From contig JAUSDY010000016.1 in NCBI GenBank assembly GCA_030650395.1, forward strand, positions 124,001-188,000: DNA of 64,000 bases, given 5' to 3'. A program made the translations under genes and the position numbers. Each line of letters opens with the position of its first letter. The first letter of the stretch is position 1. Source of the stretch: Acidobacteriota bacterium (GTDB lineage: Bacteria; Acidobacteriota; Vicinamibacteria; Vicinamibacterales; UBA2999). The notes under the pieces are model-generated. The model did no database searches, was not told the DNA's origin, and was given only the letters and a program-made list of their open reading frames with translations. Positions 9,048 to 19,486 of the stretch are shown piece by piece.

Positions 9048-11042
9048 GTGACGCCCGCGAAGCGCGCTGAAACACTCCGCGAGGAAATCCAGAGGCACGA
9101 AGAGCTCTATTACGTCCAGGCGGCCCCTGAAATGTCCGACGCCGCGTTCGATGCCCTGATGCACGAGCTCAAGGCGATCGAAACCGCGCATCCCGAGCTC
9201 CTCACACCCGATTCACCGACTCAGCGCGTTGGCGGACGGCCTACCGAAGGGTTTGCGCAGGTCGAGCACGTGCAGCCGATGCTCAGCCTCGACAACGCTT
9301 ACGACGAAGAGGAGCTGCGGGCATTCGACGAGCGTGTGCGCAAGGGCCTGGCCACCGATCGATCACCGGCGTATGTCGCCGAGCTCAAGATCGACGGCTT
9401 GAGCATCGCGCTGACCTATGAAGGCCGGTGCCTGGTGCGAGGCGCCACTCGCGGTGACGGCGTCCGCGGCGAAGACGTCACGCCGAACGTGCGCACGGTG
9501 CGCGCGCTGCCGTTGGCGCTGAAGGGCGGCCCGGCGGGGCGCGTAGAGATCCGAGGCGAGGTCTACCTGTCGAAGAAGGCCTTCGAGAAGCTCAACAGGG
9601 AGCAGGAAGGCGCGGGCGAGGCGCTGTACGCGAACCCGCGGAATACCGCGGCCGGGACCATGCGGAATCTGGATCCAACGGTGGTCGCCAAGCGCGGACT
9701 CATGGCGTGGACCTACCAGCTCGTGCCCCCGGATGGCGAAAGGCACTCCGAGATGCTCAAGCGCCTCTCGAAGTGGGGCATGCCGGTCGAGCCGCACTGG
9801 AAACGCTGCGACGGCATCGACGAGGTCATTGCTTTCTGTGAAGAGTGGCGAGACAAGCGCAACGATCTGTCCTTCGAAACCGATGGTGTCGTCATCAAGC
9901 TCGACGATCTCGCGCTGCGCGATCGCCTGGGCTACACCTCAAAGTTTCCGCGCTGGGCCACCGCCTTCAAGTTCCCGGCGCAACAGGCGACGACGCTGCT
10001 TAAGCGCATCGAGGTCAACATCGGCCGCACCGGCGCGGCGACGCCGTTCGCGATGCTCGAGCCCACGTTCGTGGCCGGCTCCACGATCTCGATGGCCACG
10101 CTCCACAATCCGGACGATGTGGCGAGGAAGGATATTCGGGAGGGCGACACCGTCATCATCGAGAAGGCGGGGGATGTCATTCCGCGAGTGGTTGGGCCCG
10201 TCATGGAGAAGCGCCCGGCCGACTCGAAGCCGTGGGTGATGTGGACCACGTGCCCCGTGTGCGGGAGCGACCTGCACAAGCCGGAAGACGAGGCCGTGTG
10301 GCGCTGCGACAACAGCTCGTGTCCCGCCAAGCTGAGGCGAGGGCTCGAGCACTTCGCCGGCCGCGGCGCCATGAACATCGAGGGCATGGGCGAATCGCTG
10401 ATCGGGCAGCTCGCCGACAAGGAGCTGATCAAGAGCATCGCTGATATCTACGCGCTAACGGCCGAGACGCTCGAGGGCCTCGAACGGATGGGCAAGAAGT
10501 CCGCCGCCAAGGTCGTGAAGGAGATCGAGAAGTCAAAGGGCAACGACGTCTGGCGGTTGATCTACGGGCTTGGCATCCGCCACGTCGGCGAGCGTGGCGC
10601 GCAGGTTCTGGCCGATCACTTCGGATCAATCGAGGCGATCGAAGCGGCGTCGCGCGAAGAGCTCGAACAGGTCCGCGAGATCGGTCCGGTGCTGGCCGAT
10701 TCGGTGAGGACGTGGTTGGACGAGCCGCGCAACCAAGCGCTCGTGCAGCAGTTCCGCGACGCCGGCGTCAAGACGGTGGGCGAGCGCAAGGTCGCGCCCG
10801 CCGGGCCGCAGCCGCTCGCCGGCAAGAGCTTCGTGATCACCGGCACGCTGGCGTCGATGTCGCGCGAGGATGCGCAGGCGAAGCTCGAGGTCCTCGGCGG
10901 AAAAGTCACAGGTTCGGTCAGCAAGAAAACGACGGCGGTGATTGTCGGATCCGAGCCGGGCGCGAGCAAGACCGAGAAAGCAAGCGCACTTGGAATCAAA
11001 ACATTGGATGAAGCAGGGCTTTTGGATCTCCTGAACTCCTGA
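9048..11042 (+). CDS. ligA: NAD-dependent DNA ligase
   Basis: 664 aa from GTG 9048. Seals nicks in replication and repair using NAD. Domains in order: Ia/adenylation with the AMP lysine K114 in AELKIDGLSIA, GATRGDGVRGEDVT, OB fold, four-cysteine zinc finger (CPVC...CDNSSCPAK), helix-hairpin-helix region (GLGIRHVGERGA) and a BRCT domain at the end (GKSFVITGTLASMSREDA). The frame stays open 39 bp further upstream to 9009, but those codons (MVFSVSLCLC...) are the right arm of the repeat at 8924-9041. GTG 9048 gives a normal N-terminus (TPAKRAETLREEI) and is preferred. Confidence 0.93.
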   Translation: MTPAKRAETLREEIQRHEELYYVQAAPEMSDAAFDALMHELKAIETAHPELLTPDSPTQRVGGRPTEGFAQVEHVQPMLSLDNAYDEEELRAFDERVRKGLATDRSPAYVAELKIDGLSIALTYEGRCLVRGATRGDGVRGEDVTPNVRTVRALPLALKGGPAGRVEIRGEVYLSKKAFEKLNREQEGAGEALYANPRNTAAGTMRNLDPTVVAKRGLMAWTYQLVPPDGERHSEMLKRLSKWGMPVEPHWKRCDGIDEVIAFCEEWRDKRNDLSFETDGVVIKLDDLALRDRLGYTSKFPRWATAFKFPAQQATTLLKRIEVNIGRTGAATPFAMLEPTFVAGSTISMATLHNPDDVARKDIREGDTVIIEKAGDVIPRVVGPVMEKRPADSKPWVMWTTCPVCGSDLHKPEDEAVWRCDNSSCPAKLRRGLEHFAGRGAMNIEGMGESLIGQLADKELIKSIADIYALTAETLEGLERMGKKSAAKVVKEIEKSKGNDVWRLIYGLGIRHVGERGAQVLADHFGSIEAIEAASREELEQVREIGPVLADSVRTWLDEPRNQALVQQFRDAGVKTVGERKVAPAGPQPLAGKSFVITGTLASMSREDAQAKLEVLGGKVTGSVSKKTTAVIVGSEPGASKTEKASALGIKTLDEAGLLDLLNS

Positions 11043-11057
11043 GACAATGATCAAATT

Positions 11058-12598
11058 ATGACGCGGCAGTTCGCGTGGATCACGGCGGTGCTGACCGGCA
11101 TCATTGGCATGCTGATCGGGATCATTCTCTCGACGCCGCGACCACCGGTCGGGGACGAGCGGACCCGCGCGCAGGATGCCGCGGCGACCGCCGCTGCCTC
11201 CAGAACCGCACGCGTCAACCCGGCGTCTTCCGCGCCGGCGTCAGAGCCGGACGTGCGGCCCTCGTCGCCAACGTCGATCAACTTCGCCGACATCGCCGCC
11301 CGGCTGAACCCGGCCGTCGTCAACATCGACGCCTCGGCGCGGAGCCGGCGGGCACGACGGCTGGCGGAAGAAGGCGGCCGTCCCGGGCCGGGCGACGACC
11401 CCTCCGATCTCGGACGGCGGGGCGCCGACGTCCCGCGTCGCGGCACGGGCACCGGCTTCCTGATCGACGCCGAAGGCCACATTCTGACGAACCATCACGT
11501 CATCGAAGGCGCCGAGCGACTCACGGTGAAACTGGCCGACGGGCGCAGCCTGCTGGCCGACGTCGTCGGTTCAGATCCGGATACCGACATCGCGCTGATC
11601 AAGGTCACCGCGGCCTCGCCGCTGCCGCACGCGAGCCTCGGCGACTCCGACGCGTTGCGGGTGGGCGAGTGGGTCTGCGCCATCGGCAATCCCCTGGCTT
11701 ACGAACACACCGTCACGGTCGGCGTGGTGAGTTTCCTCGGCCGCAAGCTGTTCGACGCCGGTCTCGACAATTACATCCAGACCGATGCCGCGATCAGCTT
11801 TGGCAACAGCGGCGGGCCGCTGATCAACTCACGCGGACAGGTGATTGGCATCAACTCGGCGATCAGCCGCCAGGCCAACAACATCGGCTTTGCCGTGCCG
11901 ATCAACCAGGCCCGCGGCGTGCTGCCGCAGCTGAAGAAGCTGGGCCGCGTCGAGCGCGGCTACATTGGCGTCACGCTTCGTGATGTCGATCCCGACCTGC
12001 AGTCGTCGCTCAAGCTGTCGCGCGGCGACGGCGCGCTCGTTCAGGATGTGACCGCGGGCTCGCCGGGCGCGCGCGTGGGCCTTCGCCCGTACGACGTCAT
12101 CGTGTCGGTTGATGGCGGTCCGGTCCGCACCTACGACAGCCTGATCCGCGAGATCGCGTCGCGTGCTCCCGGATCGACGACGAAGCTCGAGTACGTTCGC
12201 GACGGCCGCGCGCGGGAGGTGTCGGTGAAGCTGGCAGAGCGCCCGCAGAGCGTTCGCGATCGCACGGTCACGCCGGCCGAGCGCTCGACCCAGCGGATCG
12301 GTCCGAGCGAGCTCGGGCTCGTGCTGGTCGAAATCGACGAAAGCAACTCGCACCGCTTCGACGTGCCGGCCGGCATGACCGGCCTGCTCGTGCAGCGCGT
12401 CGAGCCCCTGTCGGTAGCCTACGACGGCGGCATCCAGCGCGGCGAGATCATCCTCGAGATCAACCGCCAGGCGGTGAAGTCGATCGCCGGCTTCCGCCGC
12501 GTGGTCGGCTCCGTGCAGCCCGGCGACGTCCTGGCCCTCTACATTTACGACCCCGAGACCGATCAGCGCACCATCAGAACCGTTCACACGGAGAGCCG

Positions 12599-12602
<4 letters not shown>
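11058..12602 (+). CDS. HtrA/DegP-type serine protease with two PDZ domains
   Basis: 514 aa. N-terminal membrane anchor (about 8-26), Ser/Pro/Ala-rich spacer, then a trypsin-like S1C protease with catalytic H147 (ILTNHHVI), D177 (DTDIALIKV) and S251 (FGNSGGPL), and two PDZ domains (from about 300 and 405). Such proteases degrade or refold damaged envelope proteins in the periplasm. Stop overlaps the GTG of the downstream response regulator (GTGA), so a protease and a sigma-54 activator are co-translated, which hints that the regulator answers envelope stress. Confidence 0.92.
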
Positions 12603-14008
<1,406 letters not shown>

Positions 14009-14011
14009 CGA

Positions 14012-14090
14012 CAGTTCAGAGTTAAGAGTTCAGAGTTCAGAGTTCAGAGTTCAGAGTTCAGAGTTAAGAGTTAAGAGTTAAGAGTTAAGA
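14012..14090. repeat. Heptamer tandem repeat upstream of rnpB
   Basis: About eleven tandem units of AGAGTTC or AGAGTTA. The same heptamers recur just downstream of rnpB (14588-14629). Heptamers do not keep a reading frame, fitting a non-coding spacer. Confidence 0.85.
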
Positions 14091-14094
14091 AACG

Positions 14095-14583
14095 CCGCAG
14101 TGAGCTGGGCGATCGCTGCCGTTTGTGGCCGTCTCGCCGTAGCCCGTAAGGGCGAAGGCGGATGAAGTGCAGGCGGGAGAGGAAAGTCCGAACTCCACAG
14201 GGCAGTGCGCCGGGTAACACCCGGGCGGGGCGACCCGACGGACAGTGGCACAGAAAATATACCGCCCTGAGCGAGGCGTCGGGCGCCGCAAGGCGCACGA
14301 CGCCGAGTCGAAGGGTAAGGGTGAAATGGTGGGGTAAGAGCCCACCGCGCTCCTGGTAACAGGAGTGGCAGGCCAAACCCCGCACGGAGCAAGACCAAAT
14401 AGGGAAGCGATTGGCACCCCGGCGCCGCTGCGGCGCCGGGGGCCCGCCAAAAGGGCGGCCCGCCCTAGCTTCCGGGTAGGTTGCTCGACCCCGCCAGTAA
14501 TGTCGGGGCTAGAGGAATGATCGCTGGAGTTGCCATCCGCAAGGGTGGCGGCGAACAGAATTCGGCTTACAGGCTCACTGCGG
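14095..14583 (+). ncRNA. rnpB: RNase P RNA, bacterial type A
   Basis: The universally conserved cores are present: GAGGAAAGTCCGAACTCCAC near 14179 (5' part of P4/CR I) and ACAGAATTCGGCTTACAGG near 14555 (3' part with the P4 strand and the GGCTTAC-type end). P1 is visible as CCGCAGTGAGC (14095-14105) pairing with GCTCACTGCGG (14573-14583). The RNA cleaves 5' leaders from pre-tRNAs with RnpA. At about 489 nt it is long, partly from GC-rich hairpins at 14415-14465. It is flanked on both sides by the same heptamer repeats. Confidence 0.93.
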
Positions 14584-14587
14584 CACT

Positions 14588-14629
14588 TTCAGAGTTCAGA
14601 GTTCAGAGTTAAGAGTTAAGAGTTCAGAG
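14588..14629. repeat. Heptamer tandem repeat downstream of rnpB
   Basis: About six units of the same AGAGTTC/AGAGTTA heptamer as at 14012-14090, ending 8 bp before the epimerase start. The last unit supplies part of the GGAG ribosome site neighbourhood. Confidence 0.85.
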
Positions 14630-14637
14630 CGGAGTTG

Positions 14638-15567
14638 ATGTCGAATTATTTGGTGACCGGCGGCGCGGGATTTATCGGCTCGCATTTATCAGAAGCACTC
14701 GTCAAGCGCGGACACCAGGTGCGGGTCGCCGATAACTTTGTGACCGGCTACCGCCATAACCTGCGCGACGGCGTGGAGTTGATGGAGGCCGACCTCGCCG
14801 ATCCGGAGGCGGCCCGGCGCGCGGTCGAGGGCATCGACTACGTGCTGCATCAGGCGGCGATTCCCTCGGTGCCGCGCTCGGTGGCCCATCCCGTCGAATC
14901 GCACCGCGCCAACGTCGACGGCACCCTCAACATGCTGGTCGCGTCGAAAGACGCCAAGGTCAAGCGCCTGGTCTTCGCGGGCTCATCGTCGGTCTACGGC
15001 GACACGCCGACGCTGCCCAAGCGCGAAGACATGCCGCACAACCCGCTGTCGCCGTACGCGCTGCACAAGCAGATGGGCGAGCAGTACGCGCAGATGTTCA
15101 CGCGGCTCTACGGCCTCGAGACGGTGACCACGCGCTACTTCAACGTCTTCGGTCCGCGGCAGGATCCGACCTCGCCGTACTCCGGCGTGATCTCGCTCTT
15201 CATCAAAGCGCTGCTCGAGGGCACGCAGCCGGTGATCTACGGCGATGGCGGGCAGACCCGCGATTTCACCTACGTGGGGAACGTTGTCGACGGGGTGTTG
15301 CGGGCGGCGGAGACGCCCGGCGTGGCGGGTGAAGTGTTCAACGTCGCCACCAACGGCCGCGTCTCACTGAACGAGCTGCTCGAGGTGCTGAAAAAGATCA
15401 TCGGCTCCGACGCGCAGCCGATCTATCAGCCGGCACGCACCGGCGACGTCCGCCACTCGCAGGCCGACATCACCAAGGCGCAGCAGATGCTCGGCTACCA
15501 GCCGACGGTGGGCCTGGAAGAAGGGCTCCGCGAAACCGTGGCCTGGTATAAGCGTAGCGCGGTGTAG
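14638..15567 (+). CDS. NAD-dependent sugar-nucleotide epimerase (extended SDR)
   Basis: 309 aa from ATG with GGAG 4 bases upstream (a TTG codon precedes it in frame). Rossmann motif TGGAGFIGSHL, SSS catalytic stretch at GSSSVYGDTPTLP, and the YxxxK pair in YALHKQMGEQY. The closest pattern is WbpP/GalE-like UDP-N-acetylglucosamine or UDP-glucuronate 4-epimerases that supply sugars for surface polysaccharide; the exact substrate cannot be told. Its last 98 bp overlap the 3' end of the phosphatase gene on the other strand. Confidence 0.88.
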   Translation: MSNYLVTGGAGFIGSHLSEALVKRGHQVRVADNFVTGYRHNLRDGVELMEADLADPEAARRAVEGIDYVLHQAAIPSVPRSVAHPVESHRANVDGTLNMLVASKDAKVKRLVFAGSSSVYGDTPTLPKREDMPHNPLSPYALHKQMGEQYAQMFTRLYGLETVTTRYFNVFGPRQDPTSPYSGVISLFIKALLEGTQPVIYGDGGQTRDFTYVGNVVDGVLRAAETPGVAGEVFNVATNGRVSLNELLEVLKKIIGSDAQPIYQPARTGDVRHSQADITKAQQMLGYQPTVGLEEGLRETVAWYKRSAV

Positions 15568-16792
15568 CGCGGAACTTTAGTTCCGCGATACTGCCGGTCT
15601 CCAACGGCACGCGCCCATCCTCGTAAATCGCCGTCAGCTCGTCTCCGACGATCTCCAGCGCCGACGGACGGCCCTTGTAGTAACTCGTCAACATCCCGGT
15701 ATCGATCAGCACCGCCCGTCCGCCGTAGCGCACGTTGATCTTGCGGTCCTGCTGCGGCGTGTGCCCGGTGACGAACCGCTTCGCGTTGTATCGCTGCAAC
15801 AATGCGGCAAACGGTCCGCCGGTGGGATCGTCCGGTAACGTCGACAGGCCGCGGTACCACAACGCCCCTTCAGGGTGCACCACGACCCATTGATCGATCG
15901 TCAGGATGTCTTGCGCTTCTTTCAGCAGAGCCAAGTTCAGCCTCGATCGATCCAGCTCCTGGCCGCTCTCTTTCGCCGCGGTGATCAGCGCATTGGCCAC
16001 GGCTATTTCATTTAGCGCCACCGCGAGGATTTCATTCAGCGTGAACGAGAGCAGCGCCAGCTTCGCGTCAACCAGGCGCTTCACGAAGCGATCGAGCCGG
16101 CCGACCTCGTCGCGCACGCGCTCGTTGAGCTCCTCGATCTTCACCGGCGCGCGCTCGGGCGCGATGCCGGCGTGCATGAAGATCGAGCCGCCGTACTCGG
16201 TGACGATCGGTTTGGTGCGCAGCCACGCGCCGTACTTGCCGCGCGGGCCGAAGGCGTCGCGATATTCGACATAGCCCGGTGGGTGAGCCGCCAGCCACGC
16301 CTGCTGCGTCTGCTGATACACCGCCGGCACCGGCTCGCCCTTCGCCGCCTTCGCGGGGCCGAGCTTGGCGTACTGTTCCCACGCTTCCTTCTGGCGCGCC
16401 GCCGACTTCGCATCGGCAAATGTCAGGAAGATTTCGGGCGTGACGTCGCGGGTGTCGCCGATCAGGTTCATCACTTCGTGATTGCCGAGCAAGGCAAACG
16501 CGCGCCCACCCGCCGCTTTGGCCTGCGGCTCGAGCGCCATCAGCAGATCGAGTACCGCCCGCGTACCCGCGCCGCGGTCCGTGTAGTCGCCGGTCTGGAG
16601 CAGGGCAGTCTTGCCGCCGGTCCAGCGGCCCGTGTCATCGGCGAGGCCGGCGGCCTTGAGGATGCGCTTGAACTCGTCAATCGCGCCGTGGATGTCGCCG
16701 ATGGCGACGACGCGCTCAGCGGTCTGGGCGGTGAGCGGCTGTGCCGGCGCGGCGAGCTGGGCTAGGCAAAGGAGTAGGGCAAGCTGACGCAT
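15470..16792 (-). CDS. Exported calcineurin-like (PPP-type) phosphatase
   Basis: 440 aa with a signal peptide (MRQLALLLCLAQLAAPAQPLT). The metal-binding signatures of PPP phosphatases are in order: GDIHG 32-36, GDYTDRG 68-74, GNHE 103-106, then MHAGIAPE and TGHTPQ. It would dephosphorylate a protein or small substrate outside the cytoplasm. It begins 3 bp after the kinase-fold gene (16796-17620), so the pair is one operon. Natural homology seems to stop near residue 400; the tail runs through the palindrome at 15568-15587 and into the antisense of the epimerase gene, so its last 30 or so residues are probably accidental. Confidence 0.8.
   Translation of the reverse strand: MRQLALLLCLAQLAAPAQPLTAQTAERVVAIGDIHGAIDEFKRILKAAGLADDTGRWTGGKTALLQTGDYTDRGAGTRAVLDLLMALEPQAKAAGGRAFALLGNHEVMNLIGDTRDVTPEIFLTFADAKSAARQKEAWEQYAKLGPAKAAKGEPVPAVYQQTQQAWLAAHPPGYVEYRDAFGPRGKYGAWLRTKPIVTEYGGSIFMHAGIAPERAPVKIEELNERVRDEVGRLDRFVKRLVDAKLALLSFTLNEILAVALNEIAVANALITAAKESGQELDRSRLNLALLKEAQDILTIDQWVVVHPEGALWYRGLSTLPDDPTGGPFAALLQRYNAKRFVTGHTPQQDRKINVRYGGRAVLIDTGMLTSYYKGRPSALEIVGDELTAIYEDGRVPLETGSIAELKFRATPRYAYTRPRFRGALLPGPPSAGSRASAAPW
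15568..15587. repeat. 20-bp palindrome of the CTAAAG-centred family
   Basis: CGCGGAACTTTAGTTCCGCG starts directly after the epimerase stop. On the minus strand it reads through as part of the phosphatase tail (IAELKFRAT). The centre CTAAAG with inverted flanks recurs at 39237, 45636, 56115 and, in part, 62642. Confidence 0.75.
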
Positions 16793-16795
16793 GCC

Positions 16796-17620
16796 CTAAT
16801 CGTAATACACCGATTTCTCGCCGCGCTTGGCAATCAGCTCCTTGATCGCGAGCGCCATCTTGTCGCGCCGGATCAGGATCGCCTTCTTGTCGTTGGTGCT
16901 GACCCACTCGCCCAGGCCGGCCTCGAGGCTTTCGAGCGTCAGCGCTTCCATCTTGTTCCACAGCGCGCGGTCGACCCGCCCGATCGGCGCGATGCCCTTG
17001 AGGTCCTTCTTGCCGATGAAGGCGCGCGAGTGATCGATCAGGAAGAGATGCCAGTCGTTGTCGTAGATCAAATTGCCCTGGTTGCGATCGATGTTGCCGA
17101 TCAGCTGGTCGAGCATCTTCATTTTCGTGATCTGAATGCTCCACATCGGCTCCGGCCCCTGCGGCGGCTTCTCGACGCTCCACGGCTTGGTGTTCTCGAT
17201 CCACATGATCGCCGCGCCGTCCCTGCCGTCGATCTTGCGCTCGACCATTGGCGGCACCATCTTCAGGTCGAGCATGCGATCCATCTTGTAGGCGGCGATC
17301 TCGGCCTTGTAGCTTTCCATGAAGCCCATGCTGTAACCCGGCCTGAGCGCCTTCCACGCAAACCGCGCCACCGGCCCGCCGGGCTCGAGTATCGCGCGCT
17401 GCGGCTTGGTGACGCCGATCGGCACCGACTCCAGCTTCAGGATCTTGCCCTCGGCCAGAACCTTTTCGATCTCGTCCTCGTGGCCGAGCCAATTGAGCGA
17501 GCACTCGACGGCCTTGGGAGCGGCGGCAACCGCTTGTCCAAGGGAGCCGGCGACCGGCTGGTGGGGGATGAAGACCAGCACTGCCAGCAGTGCGCCTGAA
17601 AACAGCATGGTTCGTCGCAT
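16796..17620 (-). CDS. Exported kinase-fold protein (PI3/4-kinase/HipA/FAM20-like)
   Basis: 274 aa with a signal peptide (MRRTMLFSGALLAVLVFIP). The C-terminal half carries GNIDRNQGNL (D178, N180, N183), eight residues, then FLIDHSRAF (D196), the catalytic and metal-binding layout of the atypical kinase group that includes PI3/4-kinases, HipA and FAM20. Upstream, RFAWKA (K90) and MESYKAEIAAYKMDR (E107) suit the ATP lysine and helix-C acid. I infer phosphorylation of an exported substrate; other ATP-grasp-like roles are possible. It is followed after 3 bp by an exported phosphatase, which supports a phosphorylation cycle outside the cytoplasm. A good minus-strand promoter lies 56 bp upstream. 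Confidence 0.62.
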   Translation of the reverse strand: MRRTMLFSGALLAVLVFIPHQPVAGSLGQAVAAAPKAVECSLNWLGHEDEIEKVLAEGKILKLESVPIGVTKPQRAILEPGGPVARFAWKALRPGYSMGFMESYKAEIAAYKMDRMLDLKMVPPMVERKIDGRDGAAIMWIENTKPWSVEKPPQGPEPMWSIQITKMKMLDQLIGNIDRNQGNLIYDNDWHLFLIDHSRAFIGKKDLKGIAPIGRVDRALWNKMEALTLESLEAGLGEWVSTNDKKAILIRRDKMALAIKELIAKRGEKSVYYD

Positions 17621-17675
17621 GGTCTGACCTCGGGATGTCAGGCGTGTCGTTGGACCCGCCTGGGGAGACGCCCGA

Positions 17676-17703
17676 ATTGTAGCCGGTTCCTGTGTAATGT
17701 CTA
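17676..17703 (-). promoter_or_regulatory. Sigma-70 promoter of the kinase/phosphatase operon
   Basis: Read on the minus strand: TAGACA (17703-17698), 16-bp spacer, TACAAT (17681-17676), each one mismatch from consensus. Transcription would start near 17669, about 50 bases before the ATG. Confidence 0.6.
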
Positions 17704-17747
17704 CGGCGGAATGGCCTTGCGGGTTGCAAGGAGGTACAGGGAGCCTG

Positions 17748-18308
17748 ATGGCGTCAGATTTGCAATTCCGTCTCGCTATGAGCGTTCAACCTGGTTTCTT
17801 TCCAGCGCGACGACGGCTTGCGGCCGGCCTGGCCGCGGTGCTGCTGACTTCGTCGTGCGCGTCGCTGGGTCAGTTCGCGCGGGCGATCCAGCCGTTGCGG
17901 TTCTCGGAAGTGCCGGGACAGCAGAGCACCATCCGCCTGGCGGGGCCGAGCACGCGGCAGCCGCTCGGCGGAGCGGCACTGCGCCTGTGGACGCGCATCA
18001 GCAACCCCAACCCGGTGGGCATCACGCTGAGCACGCTGCGCGCGGAGGTGTCGCTCGACGGCACCCGCGCGGCGACCGGAGACTTCCCGCTGGGGCTCCC
18101 ACTCGCGGCGGGCGCCGACTCGGACGTGCCGCTCGATCTGTCGATCGACTTCGCCGATCTGCCCGGACTCGCCGACGTGTTGCGACGAGCGGTCGCGAAT
18201 CAGCAAGTGCCTTACGAGGTGGGTGGCACCTTCAGCATCGACGCCGGCGCGCTGGGCCGCCCCAGCTTCGGACCGATGCGGCTGTTCCAAGGCCGGCTCG
18301 GGCGCTAG
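17748..18308 (+). CDS. LEA14/WHy-domain lipoprotein
   Basis: 186 aa from ATG 17748 (GGGAG 4 bases upstream, AAGGAGGT further back); a second ATG at 17778 would give 176 aa. The signal sequence ends in lipobox LTSSC. The body (ALRLWTRISNPNPVGITLSTLRAEVSLDG...) has the water-stress/LEA14 pattern with the ISNPNP motif, a fibronectin-like fold found in stress and export-associated lipoproteins. Divergent from the kinase/phosphatase operon. Confidence 0.72.
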   Translation: MASDLQFRLAMSVQPGFFPARRRLAAGLAAVLLTSSCASLGQFARAIQPLRFSEVPGQQSTIRLAGPSTRQPLGGAALRLWTRISNPNPVGITLSTLRAEVSLDGTRAATGDFPLGLPLAAGADSDVPLDLSIDFADLPGLADVLRRAVANQQVPYEVGGTFSIDAGALGRPSFGPMRLFQGRLGR

Positions 18309-18376
18309 AGGGGTCTCCACCCCACCACGCAAAGTCCGCGTGTTGGGGGCCCCGGTCTGACCCCGAGCTCGAGCCA

Positions 18377-19379
18377 TCACTTCAAATGGGGCGTTCCTCG
18401 ATCCCGAAGAGGGATCTTGACGAAGACGCTTGTGCCGGCGCCCGCGCGCGATTCGATCGTGCACGTCCCCCCGAGGAGCGCAGCTCGTTCGCGCATGCCG
18501 ATCAGGCCCAGGCGCCCGTCGCTGGCGGCGGCCCGAGCCGTTGGTTCGAACCCGACCCCGTCATCCTCCACGATGGCGGTGAGGCAACTGTCGTGCTGTA
18601 CGATCACGACGCTGGCGCGTTGCGCGCGCGCGTGGCGGGCTACATTCGTCAGCGCTTCCTGCACGATACGGTAGATCGTCGTTTCGACAAGGACCGGCAG
18701 TGATGGGCCGCCATTGCTGTGGAAGTCACACGAGACGGCCGAATGGTGCGACCATTCGTCGACGTACGCGCGCACGGCGGACGCAAGGCCGAGATTGAGC
18801 AGGGAGCCCGGGCGCAGATCGCGGACGATGCGGCTAATGTCGTGATCGATGTCCGATAGAGTCTGCCGCAAGTGATCGACGGAAACGGGCTCGAGGTGTA
18901 GGGCCTGCAGTCCGAGCGACAGGGTGGTGAGGTGAGCGCCGAGTTAATCGTGGAGCTCGCGGGCAATGCGGCGGCGCTCCTCTTCTTGGGCCGCAATGAG
19001 CTGACGGGAAAAACAGCTCGGGATGACGGAACAACTGCGGGCCGCCACGTTCGATGGCGACACCACAGGGACTGAAGTCTCGCGGCACGGATCCGCCAGT
19101 GGGCGGTCCGAGATCGCCCGCGACGTGCGTCCACCGAAAGATCCAGTCCCCCGACTGGTTCCGCTCGAGCAGGCTGACCGCAGCGCCGTTGGCGCGACAC
19201 AGATCGATGACGAGGTCACTCAGTACCGAAAAGTCGGTGACCGGGTCCACCAGTCGCGGGGCGAGGGTCCTGAGTGCGGCGTTCTCGGCGCGGTAGTCCG
19301 GTTGGCGAGCCTGTCGCCGCCACAGTTCGGAGGTCGCGAAAACGTTCGCCAGGCCGGGGCTTCTGCGGTCGCCGTTCAT
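18377..19379 (-). pseudogene. Broken NarL-type sensor histidine kinase
   Basis: Minus strand. ATG at 19379 opens a GAF-like region (SDLVIDLCRANGAAVSLLERN...FRHPELFFP). Near 19020 the frame shifts and most of the GAF C-terminus is missing; the next frame carries the HisKA_3 H-box RQLIAAQEEERRRIARELHD. Directly after it, TAA at 18944-18946 replaces the expected Gln codon of ELHDQLG; the frame then continues (LGAHLTTLSLGLQAL) through a dimerisation helix and HATPase domain (EALTNVARHARA, VEDDGVGF, GLIGMRERAALLGG). One deletion/frameshift plus one nonsense change: not functional as a whole. Confidence 0.82.
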
Positions 19380-19486
19380 CTGGGTATGGCCTGGCGGCTG
19401 GGCAAGACCCTCGCAGTCTAGAGTCTGGGGTCGCGCGCCCGTTGTCAGTCCGCTAACATCGCAGGCACAGCCGGTAAGCTCCGCGG

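Noticed and set aside
14012-14090. CRISPR array
   Set aside because: Tandem heptamers with no spacers of 30-40 bp; no cas genes in the window.
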